This document shows, one piece after another, positions 10,178 through 17,947 of a stretch of 64,000 nucleotides of DNA (position 1 is the first letter of the stretch; each line of letters starts with the position of its first letter). Source of the stretch: Acinetobacter genomosp. 15BJ (lineage in GTDB: Bacteria > Pseudomonadota > Gammaproteobacteria > Pseudomonadales > Moraxellaceae); NCBI RefSeq assembly GCF_000400715.1, contig NZ_KE007347.1, positions 1,063,680 to 1,127,679 of the forward strand, written 5' to 3'. The notes beneath the pieces were generated by a model. The model was not told the origin of the DNA. It saw only the letters and a program-made list of their open reading frames with translations, and searched no databases. Both the position numbers and the translations under genes were made by a program.

Positions 10178-10279
10178 ATGTGGTATTTTGCATGGATTCT
10201 AGGTGTCTTGATGGCATGTTTCGCAGGTGTACTCAGTGCGCTTTATATCGAACATCATCAAGATTTAGATGAGGAATAA
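10178..10279 (+). CDS. cydX: Cytochrome bd small subunit CydX (33 residues)
   Basis: A short reading frame, easily missed, starts MWYFAWILGVLMACFAGVLS and ends ALYIEHHQDLDEE. The WYFAWILG motif and a single helix followed by an acidic tail are the CydX/CbdX signature; the protein stabilises the haem groups of the oxidase. An AGGAG ribosome binding site lies at 10166-10170, eight bases before the ATG. It sits between cydB and ybgE, the usual position. Its length agrees with known CydX proteins (about 30-40 residues). Confidence 0.93.
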   Translation: MWYFAWILGVLMACFAGVLSALYIEHHQDLDEE

Positions 10280-10282
10280 AAA

Positions 10283-10579
10283 ATGGCTGAAGCAATGACA
10301 ACACCAAAGAATAGTAAAGCGCAAGTACTTGCAATGACCATTTCGTTTTTGTTGGCATTGCCGCTTGCTGCTATTTTACTGGTACATCCTTCGCTAATGT
10401 TGGATGCTAACGGACATTATAATCATAGCTTGCTGATGTTGGTGATGATTGGGATTTCTGGTGGTTTCGTACATGGGGTTGGGTTTATACCAAGATTCTG
10501 GTTATGGAAATGGTTATTTAGTCCTTATATCGCTTGGCCATTAATGGTGTTGGGATATTTTATTTGGATTGGAAATTAA
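10283..10579 (+). CDS. ybgE: Cyd operon protein YbgE
   Basis: A 98-residue inner-membrane protein with three hydrophobic segments, last gene of the cytochrome bd operon, starting three bases after cydX. GISGGFVHGVGFIPRFWLWK followed by LFSPYIAWPLM is the conserved YbgE core. Its exact role in oxidase function or assembly is not established. A strong terminator follows. Confidence 0.88.
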   Translation: MAEAMTTPKNSKAQVLAMTISFLLALPLAAILLVHPSLMLDANGHYNHSLLMLVMIGISGGFVHGVGFIPRFWLWKWLFSPYIAWPLMVLGYFIWIGN

Positions 10580-10595
10580 CCCCTACACCAACCAC

Positions 10596-10627
10596 AAAAA
10601 AGCTGCCTGTTAATCTGGCAGCTTTTT
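10596..10627 (+). terminator. Intrinsic terminator of the cyd operon
   Basis: The stem AAAAAGCTGCC / GGCAGCTTTTT with a short loop is followed by T residues, 17 bases after ybgE. Confidence 0.88.
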
Positions 10628-10678
10628 TATTTATAAGACACTCAAAGCTAAAATAAATTTGATCAAGCTTAAACTGAT

Positions 10679-11512
10679 TCATTCCACCTTACTTGATATT
10701 TGAGCTTGATCTACATTTTTAGGCTGATCAATTTGAGCCTGTTCGGTGTGATTAATAGCCGTTGCATCAGAAAACTCTTCAGTATGTTGCTCTAACTGCT
10801 TCGGTTTATCTGTTATTTGCTGATACTTTGACACTGCACTTTCTTTTAAGTTCTGAACTTGCTCACTCTCCAAAATGCGCTTACTTGTATCTAATGCCTT
10901 ATTGGCAAGTGTTTTTGAACCATCGACTAAATTGGTTTTTGCTGAACTCAAGAGTGCTGTTAAATGTTCAGCACTATCTGTATGAAAATCTTTTAGAATA
11001 TGTTGTTCCGTATTTTCAACTGAAAAATCTAAATAGGGCGCTTCAGAAAATTTGAGTGCATTCGCAATAAAAATAGTTGGGATAGAGCCTCGTTTGGTAT
11101 TGTATTCTCGAACATAATGATTAAAAGTTTCTCGTTGATGACCAATCTCATCTTCAACAGCTTTAATACTTTGCATTAGACTTTGATATTGTTCATTTGC
11201 TTTAAGATCAGGGTAACGCTGAACCACCCCCTGAATCCCCATCAAGGCCACTTGGGATTCACGCTGCCCAGAAACAATCTCATTTGCCTTGGTTGCATCT
11301 TTAGAAATGGTTAGATGCAAGAGTTGCTCTCCATCTTGATAGTTCTTTACCACATCAATTAACTGATTAATCAGATTCACTTTCTTTTGCAAAGATACGG
11401 AAATATTTGAAAGACTTGATTTAATAAACTCTGCTTTCGCTTGCAAAGTATTATATGCTTTCAATAGCAGGTACATCATAATTAAAACAACAAACAATAC
11501 AATCCAAAACAT
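10679..11512 (-). CDS. LemA family protein
   Basis: A 277-residue protein with an N-terminal transmembrane helix (residues 2-18) and a long helical domain. The conserved LemA core is visible: KVNLINQLIDVVKNY, then YPDLKANEQYQSLMQSI and FNHYVREYNTKRGSIP. The tail beyond about residue 185 is longer than in minimal LemA proteins and is rich in Lys, Gln and Asp. Function of the family is unclear; in some bacteria it is linked to envelope signalling or sits with TPM-domain proteins, neither of which is seen here. Confidence 0.88.
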   Translation of the reverse strand: MFWIVLFVVLIMMYLLLKAYNTLQAKAEFIKSSLSNISVSLQKKVNLINQLIDVVKNYQDGEQLLHLTISKDATKANEIVSGQRESQVALMGIQGVVQRYPDLKANEQYQSLMQSIKAVEDEIGHQRETFNHYVREYNTKRGSIPTIFIANALKFSEAPYLDFSVENTEQHILKDFHTDSAEHLTALLSSAKTNLVDGSKTLANKALDTSKRILESEQVQNLKESAVSKYQQITDKPKQLEQHTEEFSDATAINHTEQAQIDQPKNVDQAQISSKVE

Positions 11513-11849
11513 ATCACCCTCAAACTATTTTCTCATTATTTAAAATCATGAAAAATATTCCATCAACTGAATCAATATTTTAAATTTTCACGATCATCTT
11601 AAATAAAGCAAAGTGATAAAACCATCTAAAATATGAGCACTATATCAAGACCGTTCAATTTCAGAATGATTAACAAAATCAGCATAAACACCAGTATTAA
11701 CAAACACTTAAAGCGTTAAAAACATCAAAAAAATAAGAATTTTTTCAGTCGAAATTAATGCAAAAAAGTCCCATAATGTAAAATTAAATCTAACTTAATA
11801 TTTTTATCTACTGCTATTTTTATATAAAAGGCGGCAAAATTTGAACGCC
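11513..11849. other. Intergenic region without a recognisable gene
   Basis: An A/T-rich stretch upstream of lemA. No ORF with a plausible ribosome binding site or family resemblance was seen. The lemA promoter should lie in the half next to 11513. Confidence 0.5.
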
Positions 11850-12112
11850 TATTTTGATTAGTACTGATAGGACTTTACCACTGGCTTCAATTTCAGAACC
11901 ATTAGTTTTCGCACCATTTACAACACGGTAATAGTTATCGTCTTACTGGACATTATGACTTCAGCTTGTGTGTATTTACTAACCACAACAACAACATTGT
12001 CTAATTTTGACTGGAAATACGCTGCCTTAAAATTCAAACGGTTATCATAAAAATGATGAACATACATCTGACTTTGTTGCTTTATACCATCCTGATCGTA
12101 TGCTTCGTGGTG
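11850..12112 (-). pseudogene. Remnant of a TonB-dependent siderophore receptor (C-terminal barrel piece)
   Basis: On the minus strand, codons starting near 12112 read AYDQDGIKQQSQMYVHHFYD then NRLNFKAAYFQSKLDNVVVV. After a frameshift near 11945 they read DDNYYRVVNGAKTNGSEIEA-SGK. This is the late-barrel pattern of TonB-dependent receptors (drlnltaA-F--k--Nvvv ... YrvvnGa-s-GiE-e-sGk). The N-terminal plug, most of the barrel and the C-terminal aromatic residue are absent. It abuts a PepSY-type remnant on the opposite strand, although such genes are normally adjacent on the same strand. Confidence 0.65.
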
Positions 12113-12845
12113 ATACCTTTGACTATATGTCATTTAATCCATATCAAAGTACACCTTATCCGACCAAGACCCTATCCACTGAAGAAAGTTCAGCTGCTTC
12201 TCTCATTCGCTCAATGTTTGCCTTACATTTTGGTAATTATGGTGGCGAACCAATCCGCTGGATCTATTTGATTTTTGGCTTAGGTGGCGCTTATCTGTTC
12301 TATTCAGGCAATATTCTGTGGATTGAAACTCGCCTGCGTAAACAGAAGAACCGAATCTACCAGCACCACAACAGCGTAAAGATGTCATGTTCATTGCTAA
12401 TTTAACCATTGGGGCTTGCTTAGGCTACATGTTAGCAATATTTACCAGTATGTTGATTGGTCGATGGACCTATGTCATACCATTGCAATTACAAAGTCAT
12501 AACCATGTATTTATGTATAGCTACTATTTAGTATTTATTGCTTGTATTTCATACAGTTTTATTGTTGGTGCAGCAAAGGCTTTAGCTCAACTGTTCTTAG
12601 CGATTGCGCTTGTTTTATTGCTGATTCCTGCGACTTCTATGCTTGCCTATGTGTTTCCAATCCAAGGACTTTGGTATTCAACAGATCATTTGATTTGGAT
12701 TGATATCTCGGCTTTGATATTTGCTTTAATATTTATACGTTTTTATCAACAAGCCAAAGATCGTGCGCAAGTCGCGCCAATTGGTTCAATTTGGTCTACA
12801 CAGAAAGTTGAGCAGACATCCTCTCTTACTGAAAACCAAACTTAA
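12100..12845 (+). pseudogene. PepSY-associated transmembrane protein, truncated and frameshifted
   Basis: Two plus-strand frames belong to one protein. The first (12100 to about 12342) carries RSMFALHFGNYGGEPIRWIY then LIFGLGGAYLFYSGNILWIE, the PepSY transmembrane core. The second (about 12342 to 12845) continues TEEPNLPAPQQRKDVMFIAN then LTIGACLGYMLA and three more hydrophobic segments. Restoring one A in the A run at about 12339-12342 joins them (RLRK-TEEPNLP). The N-terminal half of the family is missing. Family members assist ferric-siderophore reduction or uptake next to TonB receptors; this copy is dead unless the shift is a sequencing error. Confidence 0.75.
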
Positions 12846-12887
12846 ACGGTTGTCGATAGAGCCTTGATTGTTGCAATCATGGATCTT

Positions 12888-13412
12888 TTATACACTCAAG
12901 ATTTTTTTCATTTCAATCAGTTGAATAGGTACAATCGGTTGCCCTACTTCAGCCTCAATTGGATATTCGCTTTTCCGTCCCGTTATTTGGTAACCACAGC
13001 GCTGATAATAGGCCAACAGCTCAGTTCGAACATCTAGAACATGCATGACTAAATCAAGAATCTTTGGATAATTTTGAGCAATATATAACTCAGCATAATT
13101 TTGTAATTCACGCCCATAGCCTTGGTTCTGGATGCTTGGATCAATCGCAAATGTACCTATCTCTATACAATCAACATTCAAGCTTAATCCGAAGCAGGCA
13201 ACAATCTCATCATTACCTAGTTCACCCACTAATAATTCGAAATTTGCTTGCTGTAATGCTTGTTCTAATTGAACTTTACCAATGCGATCACCTTAAACAT
13301 ACGCTTTTTCAGTTGTCCAACTACGTTCTGATTGTTCTCTATAAGCGATATTAATCAGCTTAACCAATTGCTCCAGATCACTATTCTTTGCTTTTCTAAT
13401 CGTTAAAGACAT
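12888..13412 (-). pseudogene. GNAT acetyltransferase gene interrupted by an in-frame TAA
   Basis: The frame starts at ATG 13412 (MSLTIRKAKNSDLEQLVKLI) and runs to WTTEKAYV, then meets TAA at codon 40 (13293-13295), then continues in the same frame through GDRIGKVQLEQALQQANFEL to a normal GNAT core (TFAIDPSIQNQGYGRELQNY, with the Q/GxGxG/R acetyl-CoA loop) and stop at 12888. Full length would be about 174 residues, normal for the family. One base change explains the damage. A start at 13229 could yield only a C-terminal fragment, so I call this a recent pseudogene. Confidence 0.8.
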
Positions 13413-13432
13413 TTTTATTTTATTCCACACAA

Positions 13433-13462
13433 AAGAAAGCCGATGATAACATCGGCTTTCTT
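13433..13462 (-). terminator. Terminator after the DUF2057 gene
   Basis: Perfect 12-base stem AAGAAAGCCGAT / ATCGGCTTTCTT with a six-base loop lies 13 bases beyond the stop at 13476. The T-rich side faces the minus strand's downstream end. Confidence 0.8.
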
Positions 13463-13475
13463 GTTAAATTTTAGA

Positions 13476-14159
13476 TTAGTTTGTTTGACCAGCTAACCAA
13501 GCCATAAATTTTTGGCGCTCAGCTTTAGATGCTTTCTGCCATAATTCTGCCAATTGTTGATCTGTAGTTTTTGCTGCACCGACTGTCGCTGCTGTTGTTA
13601 CTGCTACAGGCGCAGTTGCAACTACTTGTGATGTTGTTCCTGCATAAACAGGTGCAGGTTGATTTGCAGCATTATTCTTATTCTTCTGTGTTAAATCCAA
13701 AGTACGACTTAATAGATTACTACCTGTAAACCAAGGTTGTACTTCATTATTTGCACCGGTTTGCTGTACCACCAGTTTTTTATTTTGATCATACAAAGCA
13801 ACGGTAGGTTGATCTGCATATTTTTTTGCAGCATCGAAGTTTTTAGGTGCATTAACTAAACCTAAACTATAAGACTGATTGTCTTGCAGATCAGGGGCTT
13901 GAAGAGTCACCACGCCCGATTTAATGATGTCATGTTCACCATTCAAATGTTCAAAATACTCACGATAACGAACATTGACAGTTAAATTGCCTGGATCAAC
14001 TTGATAGTTATTCTTCTTTGATGGAATTAATCCACTATTTACTTCTTGACCATTTACAGCAAGAATCACGATTTCTTCAGGGGCAGTAATAGTGACTGCA
14101 GAAAAAACTGAACTACTTAATAATAAACCGAAAGCAGCGACACCAACTCTTAAAGACAT
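13476..14159 (-). CDS. DUF2057 family (YccT-like) secreted protein
   Basis: A 227-residue protein with a signal peptide (residues 1-20, cleavage after SVFSA). The exported part fits DUF2057: ITAPEEIVILAVNGQEVN near the start, YREYFEHLNGEHDIIKSGVV in the middle, and a variable Ala/Thr/Val-rich linker. The C-terminal DQQLAELWQKASKAERQKFM is an amphipathic ending typical of these proteins in Acinetobacter. E. coli YccT influences curli assembly; no such role can be inferred here. Monocistronic. Confidence 0.75.
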   Translation of the reverse strand: MSLRVGVAAFGLLLSSSVFSAVTITAPEEIVILAVNGQEVNSGLIPSKKNNYQVDPGNLTVNVRYREYFEHLNGEHDIIKSGVVTLQAPDLQDNQSYSLGLVNAPKNFDAAKKYADQPTVALYDQNKKLVVQQTGANNEVQPWFTGSNLLSRTLDLTQKNKNNAANQPAPVYAGTTSQVVATAPVAVTTAATVGAAKTTDQQLAELWQKASKAERQKFMAWLAGQTN

Positions 14160-14489
14160 TAGACTCTTCTCGATATAAACAATTTATGAAATCGTAAGCA
14201 CTATGCTCCGCGATTATGACCATTTTATGACAAAAACCAAAACTGTCTATTACAACAATTCGGCTTATTTAAGATATATACATCATATATATGGCAAAAG
14301 AAAATGACTTTATCTAACATTTTGTTTTGTAAAACAAATATATCATCAAGAATTGTATTGCTGCAAAATTTCTGCAAAACATTAACAAAACTGTTAGCTA
14401 TTATTATGCTTGAATTGGCCATTTTGACATGTGGTCTATTTCAAAATCATATTGATTTGAAAGGAAAATATTTAAATCTAAAAAGTAAA
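14160..14489. other. Intergenic region, left flank of the accessory island
   Basis: It contains the promoter region of the DUF2057 gene and A/T-rich DNA. Two overlapping 65-codon frames on opposite strands lack ribosome binding sites and resemble nothing I know. The stretch ends at a hairpin at 14490-14513. Confidence 0.5.
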
Positions 14490-14513
14490 AAAACCGCTTA
14501 AATAAGCGGTTTT
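14490..14513. terminator. Bidirectional hairpin terminator
   Basis: Stem AAAACCGCTTA / TAAGCGGTTTT with a two-base loop, A-rich on one side and T-rich on the other. It lies about 60 bases beyond the broken metallopeptidase gene on the minus strand. Confidence 0.7.
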
Positions 14514-14571
14514 CCTTATAGATATCAGCCTTAGCCACTGTTGGCCGTTGATTTGCAGCATTCACCATTGC

Positions 14572-15139
14572 TTAAATTTCCTTATTAGCGCCAAAACGGT
14601 GTACTACTACTCCCGTGAATTCTTCTACGTCATGCCCTTGTATTGCCAAATTAGGTTTTCCCGTCTTGCGGTTATATGAAGGGGTTCCATATTGATCTTT
14701 CTTGTGTGCGATGTGATAAAGCTCATGTTCAATCAAAGCACAGAAATCAACATCATTTGCTTGCTGGGCATAAGTTGCATCAATCGTAATTAAATAATTG
14801 GGCAAATCATTGAACCATTGATAAAACTGTTATTCCTGTCGTTCTTTCTTCCACCCACCAGCATTGATAATGACCTTTTCAGCTTTTGGCCAACCACAAA
14901 CCGACCTTGTTTCTGAAATTCACTTTTAGCCCACATCACGACAATCTGTGGATAGTCGAATGATCCCAGATGAGCATGATCAGGGTTAAATAGCTTGTGT
15001 TCGAGATTGAGAAAATAGACTTTACCCATCGCCATAATTCAGGTGCATGTGCAAAGTTTGGTGTATCTCGGGCAAATATCCATTCTGGTGGATAAGGTCG
15101 TTGCTGGATAACAAATCCGACTTTGTTCATAAATTTCAC
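14572..15139 (-). pseudogene. Phage-type putative metallopeptidase, multiply broken
   Basis: Three minus-strand frames make up one protein. It starts at 15139 with MKFMNKVGFVIQQRPYPPEW and HAPELWRWVK, shifts frame near 15013 to FLNLEHKLFNPDHAHLGSFD, and shifts again near 14896 to WPKAEKVIINAGGWKKERQE. It then meets an in-frame TAA near 14830 and ends with LIEHELYHIAHKKDQYGTPS. HELYH is the HExxH zinc motif. Proteins of this type are common in Acinetobacter prophages. The first shift is repaired by one extra T in a T run (coding strand). With two shifts and a stop the gene is not functional. Confidence 0.75.
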
Positions 15140-15239
15140 TCATTAAAAAACCCACCGAAGTGGGCATATTCTTTAACAATCACTTTTACTGAACTATTTT
15201 ATTTTTATTCCATTTTCTGATGACATCCTTCTTCTAAAA

Positions 15240-15698
15240 TTACTTGTCCAATAAGTAGAGTAAATCTCTATCATCTATTTCCCTTTTTCTATGTTGCTCC
15301 ATTTGCTATTGATATTCTTCTTCTGAAACTACTCGTTTATTAGGTGTAGAATCAATGAGCTTCAAATAACTTTTATTATCTAAAGACCTATTTTGTCCAG
15401 AATATTAAGCTTTGTCATAAGCGCTCATACCCGATGTTTGAAATGGATCTTCATAACTTCGTGTAGCTTGGTTATAATTTTGATTTTCCCATTTTATTTT
15501 TAGTAGATTTGATAACTCAAAAAAATCCACATTCTCACTGCTGTTATTCTTATTAAGAACGTCTTCTTCTTTAACAATCAAAATAGATGGTTTTTTGCCG
15601 AAAAAATCATCGGCACTGTATACAGGGCTAAAAACCCCTAAACTAATTAAAAATAATAGTATTCTAACCATCAAATGTATGCGTTCACTACAAACCAT
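15240..15698 (-). pseudogene. Small secreted protein, decayed paralogue of the gene at 16999-17475
   Basis: The open part (15405-15698, 97 codons) has a signal peptide (MVRILLFLISLGVFSPVYSA, probable start 15671) followed by DDFFGKKPSILIV, like SADDIFSKDKSLLIL of the downstream paralogue. Past the TAA at 15405 the same frame still aligns: MSAYDKA-stop-YSGQNRS against MSPHDRSQYYLEH, and SEEEYQ-stop-QMEQH against SEKDYQQRIAKH. Both stops fall where the paralogue or its neighbours have Gln. The frame ends at TAA 15240. Function unknown. Confidence 0.7.
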
Positions 15699-15738
15699 TG
15701 GAATACATGAATTTTATATAACTTTTGAAAAAAATCTA

Positions 15739-15891
15739 CTACTCCTTATCATATTCTTTTAGTGCTTTTTCAGCTTCCAAATAGTTTTGTTTAGCCTTAG
15801 GCAACGGTGAATTTCTTGCTTTTGATTTATGCTCGCGCTTTCTTGTGAGTTCAAAATATTTTGAAGTCCCCATCCCCACTTCAATAGTCAT
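15739..15891 (-). CDS. Possible 50-residue charged protein
   Basis: A short frame reads MTIEVGMGTSKYFELTRKRE and ends YLEAEKALKEYDKE. It is highly charged, with a helical C-terminal half. No ribosome binding site precedes the ATG, so it may be the tail of a decayed phage gene rather than an independent one. It lies 41 bases upstream of the small secreted pseudogene on the same strand. Not recognised. Confidence 0.3.
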   Translation of the reverse strand: MTIEVGMGTSKYFELTRKREHKSKARNSPLPKAKQNYLEAEKALKEYDKE

Positions 15892-16076
15892 TGCTGTTTA
15901 ATTTCAATATCGTTTGAAATAGCGTTTCAGGAGCGAGGGCTTCCCGATGGTTGTATTTATACTTCACAGGGTTCGTGCCGTTGGGTCAGCTATATAAATT
16001 GATCTGTTTGCGTTAAGGTAACTCCCTAAGTGATTAGGATTAAAAGATAAGGCGGTAACAGTTGCATCTTTTTGAG

Positions 16077-16100
16077 AAAGCCCGTGAGGGCTTTTATTTT
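16077..16100 (+). terminator. Hairpin with T tract
   Basis: Stem AAAGCCC / GGGCTTT around GTGA, followed by TATTTT. No plus-strand gene is recognised upstream, which suggests a lost gene. Confidence 0.5.
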
Positions 16101-16130
16101 GTCTTGTAATTGATGACAGATAACTTCAAT

Positions 16131-16150
16131 AAAAAACCCTTCGAGGGTAG
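16131..16150 (-). terminator. Terminator after the GGPKDG-motif gene
   Basis: On the minus strand, ACCCT-CGA-AGGGT is followed by six T residues, about a dozen bases beyond the stop at 16163. Confidence 0.65.
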
Positions 16151-16162
16151 CTGCTAATTTTA

Positions 16163-16483
16163 TTATTCTTCAAAGTAACCATCTACTTTTTCAAACACTT
16201 CATACCATTCCAGTGAGGTATCCACTAGAAAAAGCAGCTTTACCCCATTACATCCAAAAATTTCACACTTATAAGTAACTTCATCAAAAAGTACAGGTTC
16301 TCCCTCAGTAGTCTCTGATGAATCTGGATTTGATGGCTCTAATTTTGGAATCTTTATAAGATCATCTATTTTGATTCTTTTATCATTGTAAATTTCACCA
16401 TCTTTTGGGCCACCTATAAAATACACTAAGCTTTTCATAATTATATCTATTATGTTTAGTCCAATTATATCAAAAAACATCAC
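16163..16483 (-). CDS. Hypothetical phage-like protein with GGPKDG motif
   Basis: Up to 106 residues; not a characterised family. The segment MKSLVYFIGGPKDGEIYND resembles the start of many short phage proteins (a GG-P-DG turn after a beta strand), so translation may begin at 16438 rather than 16483. The middle is acidic and Pro/Ser-rich (LEPSNPDSSETTEGEP), and the rest is beta-like (VTYKCEIFGCNGVKLLFLVD). The upstream start has a weak CAGG ribosome binding site and the inner one has none. It stands alone between terminators in the island. Confidence 0.55.
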   Translation of the reverse strand: MMFFDIIGLNIIDIIMKSLVYFIGGPKDGEIYNDKRIKIDDLIKIPKLEPSNPDSSETTEGEPVLFDEVTYKCEIFGCNGVKLLFLVDTSLEWYEVFEKVDGYFEE

Positions 16484-16557
16484 CCTGATCTTTAAGATTC
16501 AACATCCGATCAATCTTTTCGAGCAAAGGTTGAATTAGACTAAAGACATACAATAAA

Positions 16558-16602
16558 GCTCCACCAGTGGCGGAGCATAAAAGAAAACCTCCCGCAGGAG
16601 GT
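16558..16602 (-). terminator. Tandem terminator hairpins
   Basis: Two hairpins follow each other on the minus strand: AACCTCC-TGCG-GGAGGTT then TTTTC, and GCTCCGC-CACTG-GTGGAGC then TTTATT. Related sequences recur at 18279-18322 and 19709-19751 in this island. They lie downstream of the small lipoprotein at 16695-16871. Confidence 0.6.
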
Positions 16603-16694
16603 TGAAGCTAAATTATTTAATCAAACTAAATTCAATGGTTCCACATTATCTTTAAACATTTGTCTTCCATCGAATAAAAGCTATTCTTCCCTGA

Positions 16695-16871
16695 TCATTT
16701 CTGAGAGTCTGCACACCGCTGCTTCAACTCTTTCATTGCACTTGGAGGCATCGGTGCTGCCTTCTTACTATGATAGTACGCGCACTCTTGACTTTCGACT
16801 TCAGGAGCAAGTTGATAACTGGCACACCCAGAAGTAAATATTGTCATAACACATATAGCAACAAATTTCAT
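16695..16871 (-). CDS. Small lipoprotein (58 residues)
   Basis: The frame reads MKFVAICVMTIFTSGCASYQ, a signal sequence with lipobox TSGC (Cys16 would be lipidated), then LAPEVESQECAYYHSKKAAP and a basic helical C-terminus ending ADSQK. An AGGAC ribosome binding site sits about eight bases before the ATG. The mature protein of about 43 residues would sit in the envelope. Size and lipobox recall phage Rz1-type or entericidin-like lipoproteins, but there is no specific match and no Rz partner was seen. Confidence 0.72.
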   Translation of the reverse strand: MKFVAICVMTIFTSGCASYQLAPEVESQECAYYHSKKAAPMPPSAMKELKQRCADSQK

Positions 16872-16956
16872 AGCTTGTCCTGAAGTTTATTCAATTTTAG
16901 TTTACGTGACATTTTATTTAAAAGCTAACGTTGCTTTTCTGCGCTCTAGAGTAAAA

Positions 16957-16984
16957 CAAAAAAGCCCACCTTCCGATGAGCTTT
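16957..16984 (-). terminator. Terminator after the small secreted protein gene
   Basis: Imperfect stem AAAGC-CCACC...GATGA-GCTTT; the minus-strand 3' side ends in TTTTTTG. A near copy of this hairpin occurs at about 17951 and 19402. Confidence 0.5.
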
Positions 16985-16998
16985 AGCCATTAACTATC

Positions 16999-17475
16999 TT
17001 ACTCCCCAATTGGGATTGAGAATTTAAGTTGATTATTTCTCTGATCCAATGGCACTGGGTTATGTTTTGCAATTCTTTGCTGGTAGTCTTTTTCAGAAAT
17101 TAAACCTCTGTTCTTCGCCTTCAAAATTGAGTTGAACTGTTGCTCATGTCCTTGTGCATTTAAAGCATCGAAATGTCTATGTTCCAAATAGTATTGAGAC
17201 CTATCATGAGGACTCATATTGGATGTATGCTGTTGTGCTACATGCGCTTGCTCTAATTCATAATTCCGTTGATTGACACGATCTTGTTCTTGTTGCTTCA
17301 TCGACTCAAAGAAATCAAATTGTTCACTACTTTTGATCTCTTTATGAGGCTCTTCGCTATTTAGAATTAAAAGTGATTTATCTTTGCTGAAGATGTCATC
17401 TGCACTATATACCGAACCACAAGTTACCGTACTTATAAGAAGAATTACTATTCTTTTCACCCAAAAACTCAACAT
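16999..17475 (-). CDS. Small secreted protein, intact paralogue
   Basis: A 158-residue exported protein of unknown function. Residues 1-25 form a signal peptide (cleavage after SVYSA). The mature part begins DDIFSKDKSLLILNSEE and is rich in Gln, His, Glu and Lys (NQRNYELEQAHVAQQHTS), so probably helical and soluble. The C-terminal third carries SILKAKNRGLISEKDYQQRI, which resembles the short-C-terminal-domain helix seen in many bacterial proteins. A decayed paralogue lies at 15240-15698. No toxin or enzyme motif is visible. Confidence 0.7.
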   Translation of the reverse strand: MLSFWVKRIVILLISTVTCGSVYSADDIFSKDKSLLILNSEEPHKEIKSSEQFDFFESMKQQEQDRVNQRNYELEQAHVAQQHTSNMSPHDRSQYYLEHRHFDALNAQGHEQQFNSILKAKNRGLISEKDYQQRIAKHNPVPLDQRNNQLKFSIPIGE

Positions 17476-17645
17476 AAAATAAATAAATACAAGTGTATAT
17501 TTTATTATTTCTTCAAAGTTATTTCAAATTAAATATTAAAAACAAAAGCTTATGATTGTACTAAAAATCTATAACTCTTTACTAACGATTCTTTATGATA
17601 AGGTTCTTATGATTTTTTACTTCATAAGTGAAATAAATTCGCTAT

Positions 17646-17673
17646 AAAAAAACCTCCTGAAGGAGGTTTTTTT
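17646..17673. terminator. Bidirectional terminator
   Basis: Perfect stem AAAAAACCTCC / GGAGGTTTTTT around TGAA, 15 bases beyond the stop of the gene at 17688-17888. Confidence 0.8.
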
Positions 17674-17687
17674 ATTTCTTGATTCAA

Positions 17688-17888
17688 TTAAAGATCAGTT
17701 CCAATAAACACACTCGAAATAAAGAATTCTGCATCTTCATCATCAGTTGAATCAAACTCTACCTCAAGGTGAATGACTTCAGCACCAGTCTTGTCTTTGA
17801 ATTCTGCAAATTTCTTCTCAAGGAAATCTGAAATCTCATTTTCTAATGTTGCTCGTTCTTGGCGATATTGTTCTATTGCTTCTTTCAT
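17688..17888 (-). CDS. Hypothetical acidic coiled-coil protein (66 residues)
   Basis: A 66-residue protein, not recognised. Residues 1-30 are strongly helical with heptad-like spacing (MKEAIEQYRQERATLENEIS), followed by a beta segment and an acidic loop (FDSTDDEDAEFF). An AGGAAC ribosome binding site precedes the ATG, and a strong terminator follows, so it looks like a real single-gene unit. Similar tiny acidic proteins are common in prophages. Confidence 0.6.
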   Translation of the reverse strand: MKEAIEQYRQERATLENEISDFLEKKFAEFKDKTGAEVIHLEVEFDSTDDEDAEFFISSVFIGTDL

Positions 17889-17947
17889 GATGGGTTCCTA
17901 TTCATCTGAACAACCATAAAAGCAAACTATTATGAAAATAACAAGAC

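Noticed and set aside
14225..14501. Two 65-codon frames on opposite strands beside the DUF2057 gene
   Set aside because: No ribosome binding sites, mutual overlap, and no protein-like pattern.
15892..16076. Phage tail-type coding remnant on the minus strand
   Set aside because: Short stretches such as ATVTALSFNPNHLGSYLNAN look protein-like, but frames change quickly and no family could be assigned.
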